Assembly: GCA_965223985.1 (NCBI GenBank)
Contig: OZ245030.1
Span: forward strand, 2,666,001 to 2,730,000
Direction of reading: 5' to 3'
DNA: 64,000 nt
Origin: JAPPKS01 sp963667895
Lineage (GTDB): Bacteria; Poribacteria; WGA-4E; PCPOR2b
The notes under the pieces are model-generated. The model worked only from the letters and a program-made list of their open reading frames with translations, was not told the origin of the DNA and made no database searches. Each line of letters starts with the position of its first letter. The stretch's first letter is position 1. This document shows positions 1-8,894 of the stretch, piece after piece. The position numbers and the translations under genes were made by a program.

Positions 1-9
1 CAAGTGTGA

Positions 10-15
10 TACAAT
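10..15 (+). promoter_or_regulatory. possible extended -10 box for the HNH gene
   Basis: TACAAT preceded by TGA looks like an extended -10 element about 55 bp before the ATG at 70. The -35 region would lie at or outside the window edge, so only half of the promoter can be judged. Confidence 0.3.
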
Positions 16-69
16 AACAAAATCCTAAGGTCGGTTGAGGGGGTTGAGTTTTTGTAAGAGGATTGGCTT

Positions 70-576
70 ATGAAAACACCGGTGCTCGTGTTGAACGCAA
101 GCTACGAGGCAATTAATATTTGTAATTTAAAGCGCGCGATTAAGATGGTTATCAAAGGAGTAGCATGCATGGAAGAAGTCTCAGATCGGGAAATCCGTTC
201 ACCAAACATCTCAATGAAAATTCCATTGGTAATCCGTCTAGTGAATTATGTTCACATCCCCCGCTGTGCTGTAAAATTCTCACGTAGAAACGTCTTTGTC
301 CGAGATGCATATGTATGTCAATACTGCCATGAGAAATTTCCTCAATCAATGCTAACACTTGACCATGTTATCCCTAGATCTCGCGGTGGTGCAACGGTAT
401 GGGAAAACGTTGCGACAGCATGCAAAAAATGTAATATCAAAAAAGGAAATTACACACCTCGCGAAGCTCACATGTTTCCCAAGCGTTCCCCTAACGTTCC
501 CTCGATTATCTCTTATTTGCACCTCAGCCGCCATTTGCGTTATGACGAATCCTGGACGAAGTATTTGTATATTTGA
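70..576 (+). CDS. HNH endonuclease
   Basis: 168 residues. The C-terminal half is a classical HNH/treble-clef nuclease: Cys83-x2-Cys86, Asp98-His99 (LDHVIPRSRGG), Asn113, Cys118-x2-Cys121-Asn122. The two Cys pairs should bind a structural zinc, and the His/Asn residues a catalytic metal. The N-terminal 80 residues are typical of stand-alone chromosomal HNH proteins. AGAGGA lies 8 nt before the ATG. It opens a same-strand run leading into rnpA and overlaps the open frame of the next gene. The biological substrate is unknown. The family is certain; a defence, repair or other role cannot be told from sequence. Confidence 0.88.
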   Translation: MKTPVLVLNASYEAINICNLKRAIKMVIKGVACMEEVSDREIRSPNISMKIPLVIRLVNYVHIPRCAVKFSRRNVFVRDAYVCQYCHEKFPQSMLTLDHVIPRSRGGATVWENVATACKKCNIKKGNYTPREAHMFPKRSPNVPSIISYLHLSRHLRYDESWTKYLYI

Positions 577-580
577 ATCT

Positions 581-1258
581 GTGCGGTTTTCAATCAACAT
601 AACGTACCTTTTCATTTTGAGTTTCCCGCTTGTAAGTTTCGCTTGTGCGATTCAAGCGCCCGAAGATTATTATTTTCAATTCTCCTTGATGGAAGAATGG
701 GGAAAGTATAATCGACGGGAAACCGGTCGAGCGCCTAGTACATCAATTACCCATCCAGAAAATGCGGAACCGTTAATTGTTGCATTTGAAGTTGGTGAGC
801 CTGCTTCGGGGTGGCTTGGCTTTGTACCCTACAAGATGACGGATGTCGAACTTGTTGGTGAGGGAGAGCCTTCAATTGAAGTGCTCAAGCCCAAGGTGCC
901 TATTTCACTTCAGCAAGAAGCATTGCGTCAGATGTTTCAAGAACAGGAAATTCAAGCAGTTCACTGGCGTTTGAATGATGGTCGCCTTAAGGGCAAACAT
1001 AATATTGTTCAAATACACTTCATTCCCAGTGCTTTATCACATCAAGCAATAAAAAAAGAATTCCTGATGATTTGTGCCATCGTGCATGGCGCTCAGACGC
1101 AAGGGAATACAGTTGATGTTATAAAGGGAATTGTTGAAAGAGAAGATGGCACACCGCGAATGATTGTGGAAACTCAAATTACAGATTATGTTGCTTATCT
1201 ACGTGAGCAAATTGACAAGGCGGAGTGGGAGACTCAGGTTAAACTCAGAAGATTCTGA
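581..1258 (+). CDS. exported protein of unknown function
   Basis: 225 residues if it starts at the GTG at 581. That start is chosen because it puts a clear signal peptide (MRFSINITYLFILSFPLVS) at the N terminus, whereas the same frame further upstream lies inside the HNH gene. An ATG at 542 is an alternative. No strong Shine-Dalgarno is visible. The mature part is soluble and acidic, without a motif I recognise. Its stop is one base before the rnpA start (TGATATG), so it is probably translated with rnpA. Function is not assigned. Confidence 0.6.
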   Translation: MRFSINITYLFILSFPLVSFACAIQAPEDYYFQFSLMEEWGKYNRRETGRAPSTSITHPENAEPLIVAFEVGEPASGWLGFVPYKMTDVELVGEGEPSIEVLKPKVPISLQQEALRQMFQEQEIQAVHWRLNDGRLKGKHNIVQIHFIPSALSHQAIKKEFLMICAIVHGAQTQGNTVDVIKGIVEREDGTPRMIVETQITDYVAYLREQIDKAEWETQVKLRRF

Positions 1259-1259
1259 T

Positions 1260-1607
1260 ATGGAGAATAAAGTTCATCCAGAGCGATTAACACGAAGATG
1301 GGAATTTCAGCGCGGGTATAAGAGAGGGAAGAAGTATTGGAATCGCTGTTTTGTTGTGTATGTATCTCATAACTCTTTCAACATGGTACGTCTTGGAATC
1401 ACCACCAGTAAAAAGTTAGGGAATAGCGTCAAACGGAATCGAGTAAAAAGGTTAATCCGGGAATCATTTAGATTATCAAGGCACCGAATTTGTCCGAATT
1501 ACGATATAATCGTTGTTGGACGAACCACAGCGCTTGATATGAAGTGCCAGCAAGCCAAAACTTTTCTCTTGCAACTTCTACAGCAAGCCAAAATTCTCAA
1601 TACGTGA
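1260..1607 (+). CDS. rnpA: ribonuclease P protein component
   Basis: 115 residues, normal length for RnpA, the basic cofactor that helps the RNase P RNA cleave tRNA 5' leaders. The signature SVKRNRVKRLIRESFR (residues 56-71) is the conserved RNR helix that contacts RNA; an early aromatic/basic segment (FQRGYKRGKKYW) completes the family pattern. ATG 1260 is used because homology begins there and it is one base after the previous stop. YidD and YidC follow, the usual order. Unusually, rpmH (L34) is not immediately upstream. Confidence 0.95.
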   Translation: MENKVHPERLTRRWEFQRGYKRGKKYWNRCFVVYVSHNSFNMVRLGITTSKKLGNSVKRNRVKRLIRESFRLSRHRICPNYDIIVVGRTTALDMKCQQAKTFLLQLLQQAKILNT

Positions 1608-1620
1608 TTATATCAGATCC

Positions 1621-1830
1621 ATGAAGATTTGTCTGATTTATCTGTTACGCTTCTATCGCAATTTTATATCCCCGCTCTTTCCGCCAACTTGCCGTTTTTA
1701 CCCGACGTGCTCCCAGTACACTATAGAAGCCATTATGAAGTATGATCTTTTGAAAGCTTGCTGGCTAACTCTCAAACGTTTGTCAAAATGCCAACCCTAT
1801 CACCCCGGTGGCTATGATCCTCTCAGATAA
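1621..1830 (+). CDS. yidD: membrane protein insertion efficiency factor YidD
   Basis: 69 residues with an amphipathic N terminus and the family motif CRFYPTCSQY (24-33), followed by HPGGYDP near the C terminus. YidD proteins associate with the inner membrane and assist YidC-dependent insertion. It starts 13 nt after rnpA stops and precedes yidC, the standard order. A 228-nt gap separates it from yidC. Confidence 0.93.
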   Translation: MKICLIYLLRFYRNFISPLFPPTCRFYPTCSQYTIEAIMKYDLLKACWLTLKRLSKCQPYHPGGYDPLR

Positions 1831-2058
1831 GATTCTAAATGATTCATGCGGCTGAATGGGGTCCAGCATAAACATGTCGGGAATCTGTAGTAAGTTAACC
1901 GGAGTACGTAAGTCCTAACCTCTAGCTTCAATCTGTTGCTCTACCGACTTGTGTCGCTAGCACCTAGCATCTATAGAATGCACATGAATACTCACGGCGT
2001 GCATATGTGAATATAACTTTCTAGAGTCACAATCATTCATCCATGAGGAGATTTTTTA
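1831..2058. other. intergenic region yidD-yidC
   Basis: No gene is supported here. The stretch contains one isolated sequence similar to the right end of the window's IS (ACGTAAGTCCTAA, 1904-1916) with no partner end, and GAGGAG about 9 nt before the yidC ATG. Confidence 0.5.
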
Positions 2059-3852
2059 ATGGAGAAGCGCTATATCCTAGCGATTGCGCTCATGATTATT
2101 GTAATGGTTGGCTGGAGCATCTTCTTTGGTCCACGACCGCCGGAGCAAACCCCCGAAGGAGAAAAGAAGGAGACGCCGACATCCTCGGCTGAATATACGA
2201 ATGAGACGTCTACACCAACACAAAGGGATGAGTCATCGCTTTATTTCAGTAGGGCTCAAGAAGGCCCAAAAACTCATGTGCAAACCGACAACTATGAAAT
2301 TACCTTTGTCGACGAGCGTGCAATTGTCCAAGAATGGAGACTCAGAAAGTATCCGGATCGATCCGGCAGCAACGAATCAATCAACTTGATCCCAGAAAGT
2401 GCCAATAGTTGCCTTCGTGTTGATTTTCCAAAAGAATTTTTGAATGATGCAATGTTGACTGTCTGGAAGGCGGATAAAAAACAGGTGATTCTCACCGATC
2501 GGTCTCAAGACACGGTGACCTTCAATGCTCAAATTGGAGAGAAACTCAAGGTGTCAAAAGAGTTCACGTTCTATCAAGATCGCTATTATGTGGACGTAGC
2601 ACTGTCTTTCGAAAACATGTCAGATCAACCGCTGAAGGATTATCAACTGTATTGGGGACCGGGGATTAATGCAGATCTTCTACTGCACGAGCGTAAGCAC
2701 AGTGGCAAAGGGAGACGACCTTCTAGTAATGAGGGGGCTGTGGCTTATGTAGGGCACGGCAAGCCAAGCCGGGATCTCAGCGAGTCAGATTCCGTCTTAT
2801 GGGCGGGTCTGAATAGCAAGTATTTTGCCGCGCTTATGATTCCCGATCCATCGCTCAAGGCCCAATATCTACGTAAAGAACTCCGCGATAATGGAGAAAG
2901 TCCATCGGCTGCCATTGCTGCCTCGACAGACGCAGCAAGCCTTATCATTTCCGGCCTTTCCCCCGGTGAACGCCGTACCGATGATTTTCGCATTTATGTT
3001 GGACCCAAGGAAGATGCCATCTTGAAAACGATTAAACATCGTAATGTGCCGGATGAACCGCTTAGAATGAGCAAGATTATCGATTTTGGCTTTTTATGGC
3101 CAGTCGCCTGGGCGATGCTCTGGTTGCTCCACGGATTCCATCGTATCATGGGGAATTTTGGAATCGCGATAATTCTTTTGACCTTATTAACGAAACTAGC
3201 CTCCTACCCGCTGATTCGAAAGAGCTACAAGTCGATGAAAGAGATGCAGGATCTGCAGCCCTTACTCGCAGAATTAAAGGAGAAGTATAGAGATGATCCG
3301 CAAAAGCTGAATCGTGCCACAATGCGATTATACAAAGAACACGGTGTCAACCCACTAGGAGGCTGCATTCCTTGGATACCACAGTTGCCGATTCTCTGGG
3401 CACTATTCTCAGTTTTTGGAAATGCCGTTGAGCTTCGAGGCGCCCCTTTCTGCTTATGGATGGATGATTTGTCCGCGCCTGATACATTATTCCCGTTACC
3501 CTTTACGATTCCGCTGATTTTGACCCAAATTGATGCAGTTCGGTTTCTACCCATCATCTACGGTGTGACAACCTTGTTGCAGCAAAAAATGAATGCGGGG
3601 ATGACGCCTATCGCTGATAATACTCAGGCAAAGATTATGCAGTTTGTTCCATTTATCTTTGTATTTGTTCTCTATAATTGGTCATCGGGATTAATTCTAT
3701 ATTGGACATGTAGTAACATTTTTGAAATTGGACGGCACTATTTCACTCGGATCCGGAACTCAGATGAAACCGAACCCGCTAAAACCTTATCATCAGGAAA
3801 GGAATCTCAGCTAACAAAAAGGAGATCTCAACTTCAAAAACGAAGATCTTGA
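2059..3852 (+). CDS. yidC: membrane protein insertase YidC
   Basis: 597 residues, the long Gram-negative type. An N-terminal signal-anchor helix (about 5-22) is followed by a low-complexity linker, a periplasmic beta domain (about 70-330) and the conserved C-terminal insertase core from about residue 345. The core carries the arginine in the first core helix (YPLIRKSYKSM), a cytoplasmic hairpin, the NPLGGCIPWIPQLPI segment and further membrane helices. YidC inserts and folds membrane proteins alone or with SecYEG. The tail is basic, as in ribosome-binding YidC tails. Its stop overlaps the putative TTG start of jag. Confidence 0.96.
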   Translation: MEKRYILAIALMIIVMVGWSIFFGPRPPEQTPEGEKKETPTSSAEYTNETSTPTQRDESSLYFSRAQEGPKTHVQTDNYEITFVDERAIVQEWRLRKYPDRSGSNESINLIPESANSCLRVDFPKEFLNDAMLTVWKADKKQVILTDRSQDTVTFNAQIGEKLKVSKEFTFYQDRYYVDVALSFENMSDQPLKDYQLYWGPGINADLLLHERKHSGKGRRPSSNEGAVAYVGHGKPSRDLSESDSVLWAGLNSKYFAALMIPDPSLKAQYLRKELRDNGESPSAAIAASTDAASLIISGLSPGERRTDDFRIYVGPKEDAILKTIKHRNVPDEPLRMSKIIDFGFLWPVAWAMLWLLHGFHRIMGNFGIAIILLTLLTKLASYPLIRKSYKSMKEMQDLQPLLAELKEKYRDDPQKLNRATMRLYKEHGVNPLGGCIPWIPQLPILWALFSVFGNAVELRGAPFCLWMDDLSAPDTLFPLPFTIPLILTQIDAVRFLPIIYGVTTLLQQKMNAGMTPIADNTQAKIMQFVPFIFVFVLYNWSSGLILYWTCSNIFEIGRHYFTRIRNSDETEPAKTLSSGKESQLTKRRSQLQKRRS

Positions 3853-4541
3853 TACAATCTATCACAATAATTAGATCTCTAATTGGAGTTACGGGAAGAC
3901 AACGGACCGTGCAACAATATATTGAAACGGAAGGCAAAACTACAGAAGAAGCTTTAGCGCATGCACTTGAAGCGCTCGACGTTAGCCGCGAACAAGTCAG
4001 TGTAAAAGTTATTCATGAAGCTACGAAGGGAATTCTAGGATTAGGCGCGAAATTAGCCAAAATCCGTACCACCGTAAAAGGAGATGTTTTCTCAACACCG
4101 GAAATCGTGCTCCATGATATTTTGTCCCGTATCGGAGTCGAAGCAGAGATTGAAACCCGTAATATTGATGGTAGCATTCATCTCATTGTGAGTGCTGATT
4201 CCCCTGGCTTGCTTATTGGTAGACATGGACAGACGCTCAACGCAGTCGAATACTTAATCAACTGTATCTTGAATAAGTCGTCTCTCGTTAAGAAGAGAGT
4301 TTTCGTAGATGCGGAAGGGTACCGAGAACGTCGTGAAACTATGATCGTTGATTTGGCTTATCGGACTGCTGCAAAAGTGAGGCAGACAAACCTAGAGATT
4401 GTCCTCAATCCGATGACACCTCGGGATCGCCAGATTGTTCACGCCACCTTACAGTCGAACAATTGCGTACGGACCTATAGCCGTGGAGAGGGCGTGCTAC
4501 GCTGCGTCGTCGTTACCCCACGCGACAACTACGACAAATAA
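3849..4541 (+). CDS. jag: Jag/KhpB RNA-binding protein (KH-R3H)
   Basis: Up to 230 residues. Domains in order: Jag_N (TEGKTTEEALAHALEAL), a KH domain with the RNA-binding GxxG loop (LLIGRHGQTLNAVEYL), and a C-terminal R3H domain (RDRQIVHATLQ...VRTYSRGEG). Jag/KhpB binds RNA and is linked to cell-envelope control. The TTG at 3849 overlaps the yidC stop; the GTG at 3909 fits the family's usual N terminus better, so the first 20 residues are doubtful. It sits between yidC and mnmE, the conserved order. Confidence 0.93.
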   Translation: MIQSITIIRSLIGVTGRQRTVQQYIETEGKTTEEALAHALEALDVSREQVSVKVIHEATKGILGLGAKLAKIRTTVKGDVFSTPEIVLHDILSRIGVEAEIETRNIDGSIHLIVSADSPGLLIGRHGQTLNAVEYLINCILNKSSLVKKRVFVDAEGYRERRETMIVDLAYRTAAKVRQTNLEIVLNPMTPRDRQIVHATLQSNNCVRTYSRGEGVLRCVVVTPRDNYDK

Positions 4542-4549
4542 CAAGGGGT

Positions 4550-5935
4550 ATGATTCTATCTGATACAATCGCAGCAATCGCAACACCACGAGGCGAAGGA
4601 GGGCTCGGGATTGTCAGGGTTAGTGGCTCCCTCGCTGTCCCCATCGCTTGTAAGATTTTCCGGTCACCACGGCGTATCTCCCCGGCTGAATTTCCAACCC
4701 ACACGCTCAACTATGGACATGTTGTCCATCCTGATTCAAATGCTGTAATTGATGAAGTGATGCTAGGCATTATGTTAGCACCCAAATCTTATACGGCTGA
4801 GGATGTCGTTGAGTTTAACTGTCACGGAGGTGTCATACCTTTGCAACGTGTACTCGAATTGACACTGCAAGCAGGAGCGCGCCTTGCGGAACCAGGTGAG
4901 TTCACCAAACGCGCCTTTCTCAATGACAGGTTGGATCTTGCCCAAGCAGAGGCGGTTGTCGATTTAATTAGATCTCAAACAGATCTCAATTTCCGGGTTG
5001 CCATGGATCAGTTGAGTGGCAGGCTATCCCGAGAAATCAATGCGCTTAGCGACCGGCTTGCAAACCTGCTTGCAGAGGTCGAAGCGTCAATTGATTTTCC
5101 TGATGAGGATCTTGATTTCATTGATTCAACGACGATGACGAAAACCGCTGAAGCCATCCTCAAGGGGTTGAATCGCCTGATTACGACAGCGTCGGATGGG
5201 AAAATTCTGCGAGAAGGCATCCGTGTCGCAGTTCTCGGCAAGCCAAATGTTGGGAAATCGAGCTTACTTAACACTTTGTTGCAGGAGGAGCGGGCAATTG
5301 TCACAGAAATTCCCGGAACGACTCGGGATACCATTGAAGAGCCGCTGAACCTGCGTGGCATTGCACTCAACTTGATTGATACTGCAGGAATACGTCAAAC
5401 TGCCGATGCTGTTGAACAGCAAGGCGTAGCACGCAGCAAATCCTATATAGATAGTGCCAGTTTACTTCTGGTGATGTTTGATGCTTCCCAAGCTTTAACG
5501 GAGGCGGATGGACAATTATTGGATGCGGTCAACTGTCGTAAAACAATTTTCGTATTAAACAAGGTGGATTTGCCCCTAGTTACTACCTCCGCAGATCTGA
5601 GGACTTTTGCTCCTCAGAAATTGATTGTTCAAACTTCCGTTTTACATGGAGAGGGCATTGAGGATTTGAAAACGGCGATTCTCAAGGAAATTCTCAAGGG
5701 CAGAGAAACCATAGGAGAAGGGCTGATTGTCACGAATCTTCGTCATTACGAGGCGTTGCGCCGGGCACGAATTGCGCTTGAACAAGCTCGTGAAGGCTTA
5801 TCTCTAGTAATGCCCCCTGACCTAATTGCGGTTGATTTGCGTATTAGTCTTGACTATCTTGGTGAGATTATTGGCAAAATAACAACAGAAGACATTCTGG
5901 ACCGCATTTTTTCGCAATTCTGCATCGGCAAATAA
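4550..5935 (+). CDS. mnmE: tRNA modification GTPase MnmE
   Basis: 461 residues, full length. An N-terminal tetrahydrofolate-binding domain (about 1-120) is followed by a helical domain interrupted by the G domain. The G domain has the P-loop GKPNVGKSS (230-238), the switch IPGTTRDT, DTAGI and NKVD. The C terminus is FCIGK with the conserved Cys458. With MnmG it makes 5-carboxymethylaminomethyl-uridine at wobble U34 of some tRNAs. It lies 8 nt after jag. Confidence 0.97.
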   Translation: MILSDTIAAIATPRGEGGLGIVRVSGSLAVPIACKIFRSPRRISPAEFPTHTLNYGHVVHPDSNAVIDEVMLGIMLAPKSYTAEDVVEFNCHGGVIPLQRVLELTLQAGARLAEPGEFTKRAFLNDRLDLAQAEAVVDLIRSQTDLNFRVAMDQLSGRLSREINALSDRLANLLAEVEASIDFPDEDLDFIDSTTMTKTAEAILKGLNRLITTASDGKILREGIRVAVLGKPNVGKSSLLNTLLQEERAIVTEIPGTTRDTIEEPLNLRGIALNLIDTAGIRQTADAVEQQGVARSKSYIDSASLLLVMFDASQALTEADGQLLDAVNCRKTIFVLNKVDLPLVTTSADLRTFAPQKLIVQTSVLHGEGIEDLKTAILKEILKGRETIGEGLIVTNLRHYEALRRARIALEQAREGLSLVMPPDLIAVDLRISLDYLGEIIGKITTEDILDRIFSQFCIGK

Positions 5936-5951
5936 AATGGAGGTACTCCAA

Positions 5952-6197
5952 ATGTTGGGACCACAGCAGTTGTGGTGTCCTCGCTGTAAGCGGTACGTGG
6001 AAACGGAACAGAAACAAAATAAAGTGGGGAGGCATGGCAAATTAGTAAAGATTATCACAACTTGTGGAAGATGTCGGACAACATTGAGCAGTAAGACAAC
6101 TAGCACTCAAGTGCTTGAACAGATGCAAGCCAAAGCGGTTGTTGAGCAAATGCCAAGTGATTCAGAGAGGGAGGAATCTGAGAAAGAGGGGGGTTGA
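5952..6197 (+). CDS. small zinc-ribbon protein
   Basis: 81 residues. GGAGG at 5939-5943 lies 8 nt before the ATG at 5952 and decides this start over an in-frame ATG at 5937. Two Cys pairs (WCPRC near the start, CGRC about 30 residues later) should form a zinc ribbon; the tail is acidic and probably disordered. It starts 16 nt after mnmE and is likely co-transcribed. I do not recognise a named family. Confidence 0.65.
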   Translation: MLGPQQLWCPRCKRYVETEQKQNKVGRHGKLVKIITTCGRCRTTLSSKTTSTQVLEQMQAKAVVEQMPSDSEREESEKEGG

Positions 6198-6526
6198 AGC
6201 CTGACCCATTACCCACACGCATTTGGACATCCGATGTCACTATTCGATGTCAGAGGAGGAGTTGGGGTTTATTCACTCCTTACCTCCGAACCCAAACACC
6301 TGTTTGACTCCAGTAAATTGTCGCGTTTGAACCTAAGGAGATTGTGACCTAACCCTGAGAGTTTTCAAAACCCCTCGGGTTCACTATGAGAACAATTGAA
6401 CCCAAGGCGGTCCTAATTTCATGTACCAACTTCATATTCGGAACTATACTTACGCTTTTTTCAATGGGGTGAGTAATGATAGCTTAACCCCAGGAGTACC
6501 AACCCTAATTTTGAAGGAGAAAACAA
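6198..6526. other. intergenic region with hairpins
   Basis: No convincing gene in these 329 nt. Two inverted repeats are visible. One is AGGAGT/ACTCCT at 6257-6262 and 6275-6280. The other is a composite stem at 6351-6381 (AACCC...GGGTT outside, GTTT/AAAC inside). Neither is followed by a T run, so neither is a clear terminator. They lie between the mnmE run and the thioredoxin-like gene. Confidence 0.45.
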
Positions 6527-7432
6527 GTGTTAAATTGTGTTTGGGGGCCGAGGCGTCGCGTAGCGTTGGCTATCCTGACGCTCACTACCGGGATCTATCT
6601 ACTCGCCTTTGCAACAACAGAAATAAAGTGGGAAAAGTCAATTGAGAAGGGAATGATGGAAGCCCAGAAAACGGGCAAACCCATTATGATGGACTTTTAC
6701 ACAGATTGGTGAGGTTCCTGTAAGCGGCTGGATGCCACTACGTTTAGTGATTCAAAAGTTGTTGAACTGTCAAAGCAATTTGTTCCCTTGAAGTTGAATC
6801 CGGAGTCAAGTGATGAGCACGCTAAAGCGTACAGGACATACGGAGATGGAACGGGTGCTGTCCCAGTTATTGCATTTGTTGATACTGAAGGGGATCCCAT
6901 CAGTGTCATTGTTGGTTACCGAGATGCCAAACAATTTGCTGGACTGATGCAGGGGGCCCTCAAGGAGGAAGAACGGTTTCGGAAGCTGAAAACTGAATTC
7001 AGAGAAAAACCGAATGATCCGAAGATTAACGCTGAAATCGCAATCATCTATGTCAATCGAGGGAATCTCGAAAAGGGCAAACCTCTTGCTGATAAAGCCT
7101 TTAAGCTAGATCCAGATAACAAAACGGGGCTGTTACCGGAGCTCCACTTCAACATGGGATTCCATTACGCCAAGAATCCTAGCGAAGAAGGCGGGAAGGA
7201 CTTTTTTCGGGAGGCAGAGACGTACTTTAAGACGGTCATCGAAAAATACCCACAAAGCGCAGTTTATGACCAGGCCCAGTATTACTTGGGCATAACCTAT
7301 GCCCTTCAAGAAAAGTATCAACGGGCGATCGAAATTCTTGAGAAATTGAGCGATTCTAAGAACGAAGACATCAAGACGAACGCTGCCGGTATGCTAGATC
7401 GCATCAAAACCTTAATGACTGAACCACACTAA
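6527..7432 (+). CDS. exported thioredoxin-like/TPR protein with in-frame TGA (candidate selenoprotein)
   Basis: 301 codons if the TGA at 6710-6712 is read through. AAGGAG lies 7 nt before the GTG start. A basic N terminus and hydrophobic stretch (about 11-29) look like a signal peptide or anchor. A thioredoxin-like domain follows. Its active site reads DFYTDW-TGA-GSCKRLD, so the TGA occupies the first Cys of the usual WCxxC and the second Cys (residue 65) is kept. The C-terminal half contains TPR-like repeats (ANAEIAIIYVNRGN, YYLGITYALQEKYQRAIE). Frame and homology continue across the TGA with no other lesion, and a hairpin fitting the bacterial SECIS model follows it. The alternative is a simple nonsense mutation. 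Known for the family: thiol-disulfide exchange; inferred: Sec in place of Cys. Confidence 0.62.
6736..6749 (+). promoter_or_regulatory. candidate bacterial SECIS hairpin
   Basis: CACTA (6736-6740), loop CGTT, TAGTG (6745-6749): a perfect 5-bp stem. The loop starts 28 nt after the TGA, with G in its second position. A weak lower stem may extend it. This fits the published bacterial SECIS model (apical loop about 16-37 nt after UGA, G in the first two loop positions), but so short a stem also occurs by chance. Confidence 0.45.
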
Positions 7433-7456
7433 CATAACAAACCGAGTTCTTATCAT

Positions 7457-7495
7457 ACGCCCGTGTCTGCGTGTCTGTTGCGATACGGGCGTTTT
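7457..7495 (+). terminator. rho-independent terminator
   Basis: ACGCCCGT (7457-7464) pairs perfectly with ACGGGCGT (7485-7492), and the stem runs straight into TTTTT. It lies 24 nt after the stop of the thioredoxin-like gene and abuts the 3' end of the convergent pseudouridine synthase gene. Confidence 0.8.
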
Positions 7496-8211
7496 TAGTT
7501 CCGTAGCGCCTCAATCTCAGCGACCGTTAGCATTCGATACTCTCCAAGCGCGAGGGCTCCAAGCTGGAGGCTTCCTATCTGCACCCGTTTCAGCTCAATA
7601 ACCTTGTGTCCCACAGCCCGGAACATACGACGAATTTGCCGTTTTTTGCCTTCATGAATGACAAGTTTGAATTGTGTTAATTCGCCTTTACACCCAACTT
7701 GAACTACGTATGCGGGCGCAGTACAACCTCCTACAATCTCGATTCCATCGCACAATTGTTGAATGACTTGTTGGCTTGGCTCACCCTCCACCTGTGCGAT
7801 ATAGGTTTTCTCCACCTCATAGCTTGGGTGAGTCAGCCGATACGCGAACGCGCCATCGTTGGTCATGAGTAGAAGACCTGCCGTATTGAAATCCAAGCGA
7901 CCCACTGGATAAATGTTTTGGGGAACGTCACGCACAAGTTCCATTACGGTTGGACGGCTCCGCTCATCACGGCGCGTTGTTAGGTACCCCACGGGTTTGT
8001 TTAGCATTAAATAAATCTTCTGTGACTTTCCTTCAACCCGATTTCCATCAAGCTTAATCATGTCCGTGTCGGGAACTATATGCCTACCGGGAACCCAAGT
8101 ATGCTCATCGTTCACTGTTACCCGACCCGCTTGGATATACTTTTTCGCGTTGCGTCGTGATGCTATGCCACATTCGGCAAGGAATTTTTCAAGGCGCATG
8201 GATATACCCAT
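7495..8211 (-). CDS. RluB/RsuA-family pseudouridine synthase
   Basis: 238 residues. The N-terminal S4 RNA-binding domain (MRLEKFLAECGIASRRNAKK) is followed by the pseudouridine synthase domain. The catalytic motif GRLDFNTAGLLLMTNDG carries the nucleophilic Asp, and KRQIRRMF is conserved near the end. The enzyme isomerises uridine in rRNA; exact site specificity (RluB, RluE, RluF or RsuA) is not decided by sequence alone. An internal ATG at 8199 is a possible start. It is last in a minus-strand run, 23 nt after the HAD gene. Confidence 0.92.
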   Translation of the reverse strand: MGISMRLEKFLAECGIASRRNAKKYIQAGRVTVNDEHTWVPGRHIVPDTDMIKLDGNRVEGKSQKIYLMLNKPVGYLTTRRDERSRPTVMELVRDVPQNIYPVGRLDFNTAGLLLMTNDGAFAYRLTHPSYEVEKTYIAQVEGEPSQQVIQQLCDGIEIVGGCTAPAYVVQVGCKGELTQFKLVIHEGKKRQIRRMFRAVGHKVIELKRVQIGSLQLGALALGEYRMLTVAEIEALRN

Positions 8212-8234
8212 GTGCTATTGAATGGGTTGGGAAA

Positions 8235-8894
8235 TTAACGTCTAAAGTCCAATCCATTGTGAAACTGCTCAATCCGCCAGCCATTAGCAGCGGCAATTCG
8301 ACGCAGTTTCCAATCAGGATTGACAGCGACCGGATGACCTACCAGTTTAAGCTTGTGTGCATCGGAGTAGTGGTTCCCATAGGCGTAGGATTGGCTCAGG
8401 TCGAAACCGTGCTCCTTCGCAAGCTGTTGGACTAAAATCGCCTTGTTTTCACCATAACAATTCGAACCAAGTCGACGACCAGTGATATACCCATTGACAA
8501 CTTCTAACACATTTCCAATCATCAAATCTGTTTTCAAGTAATCGTGAAACATTCTGATTAAAATCTCTAGAGATCCTGATAAGATGATTGCCGTTCGCCC
8601 TTCCGTCCGATGAAATTCGATGCATTCAAAAACTTGCGGAGAAATCCTATTAATTAGACGTTCAGCAACACAAATTTGCGCCATTTCACAAATGTGTTGG
8701 TAGTTCAGCCCTCGCAAATAGACTTTGTTCGCTTTCGATTCGCGAAGATTTCTGGACCTGATAAAATTGACAACCCAACTTAACAGATTGCTCAGAGGAA
8801 TTTCCCCATGCCCTAGTAGATATTTGAGGAAAATCTTTTCAGAAGAGAGATTGATGATAGTTCCATCAAGATCGAAAATTGCGCAAGTACGCAT
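8235..8894 (-). CDS. HAD-superfamily IB phosphatase (SerB-like)
   Basis: 219 residues from the ATG at 8894, chosen because GGGAG precedes it by 7 nt; a longer frame exists upstream. Motif I is IFDLDGT with Asp8 (nucleophile) and Asp10. A motif II serine (ILSGS) follows, and motif IV is YGNHYSDAHKL. This is the pattern of the HAD-IB group that includes phosphoserine phosphatase and lysophospholipid/phosphoglycolipid phosphatases. The substrate is not predicted. It lies between pdxJ and the pseudouridine synthase; a MITE-like element separates it from pdxJ. Confidence 0.82.
   Translation of the reverse strand: MRTCAIFDLDGTIINLSSEKIFLKYLLGHGEIPLSNLLSWVVNFIRSRNLRESKANKVYLRGLNYQHICEMAQICVAERLINRISPQVFECIEFHRTEGRTAIILSGSLEILIRMFHDYLKTDLMIGNVLEVVNGYITGRRLGSNCYGENKAILVQQLAKEHGFDLSQSYAYGNHYSDAHKLKLVGHPVAVNPDWKLRRIAAANGWRIEQFHNGLDFRR

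Noticed and set aside
1904..1916. Isolated sequence like the IS right end
   Set aside because: No matching left end within about 300 bp and no gene inside; a 13-base match can be chance or an old scar.
6710..6712. Global reassignment of TGA (to Cys or Trp)
   Set aside because: Many intact genes here end in TGA at the expected family length (for example the exported protein at 1258, and rpoC and yidC), so TGA is a normal stop overall.
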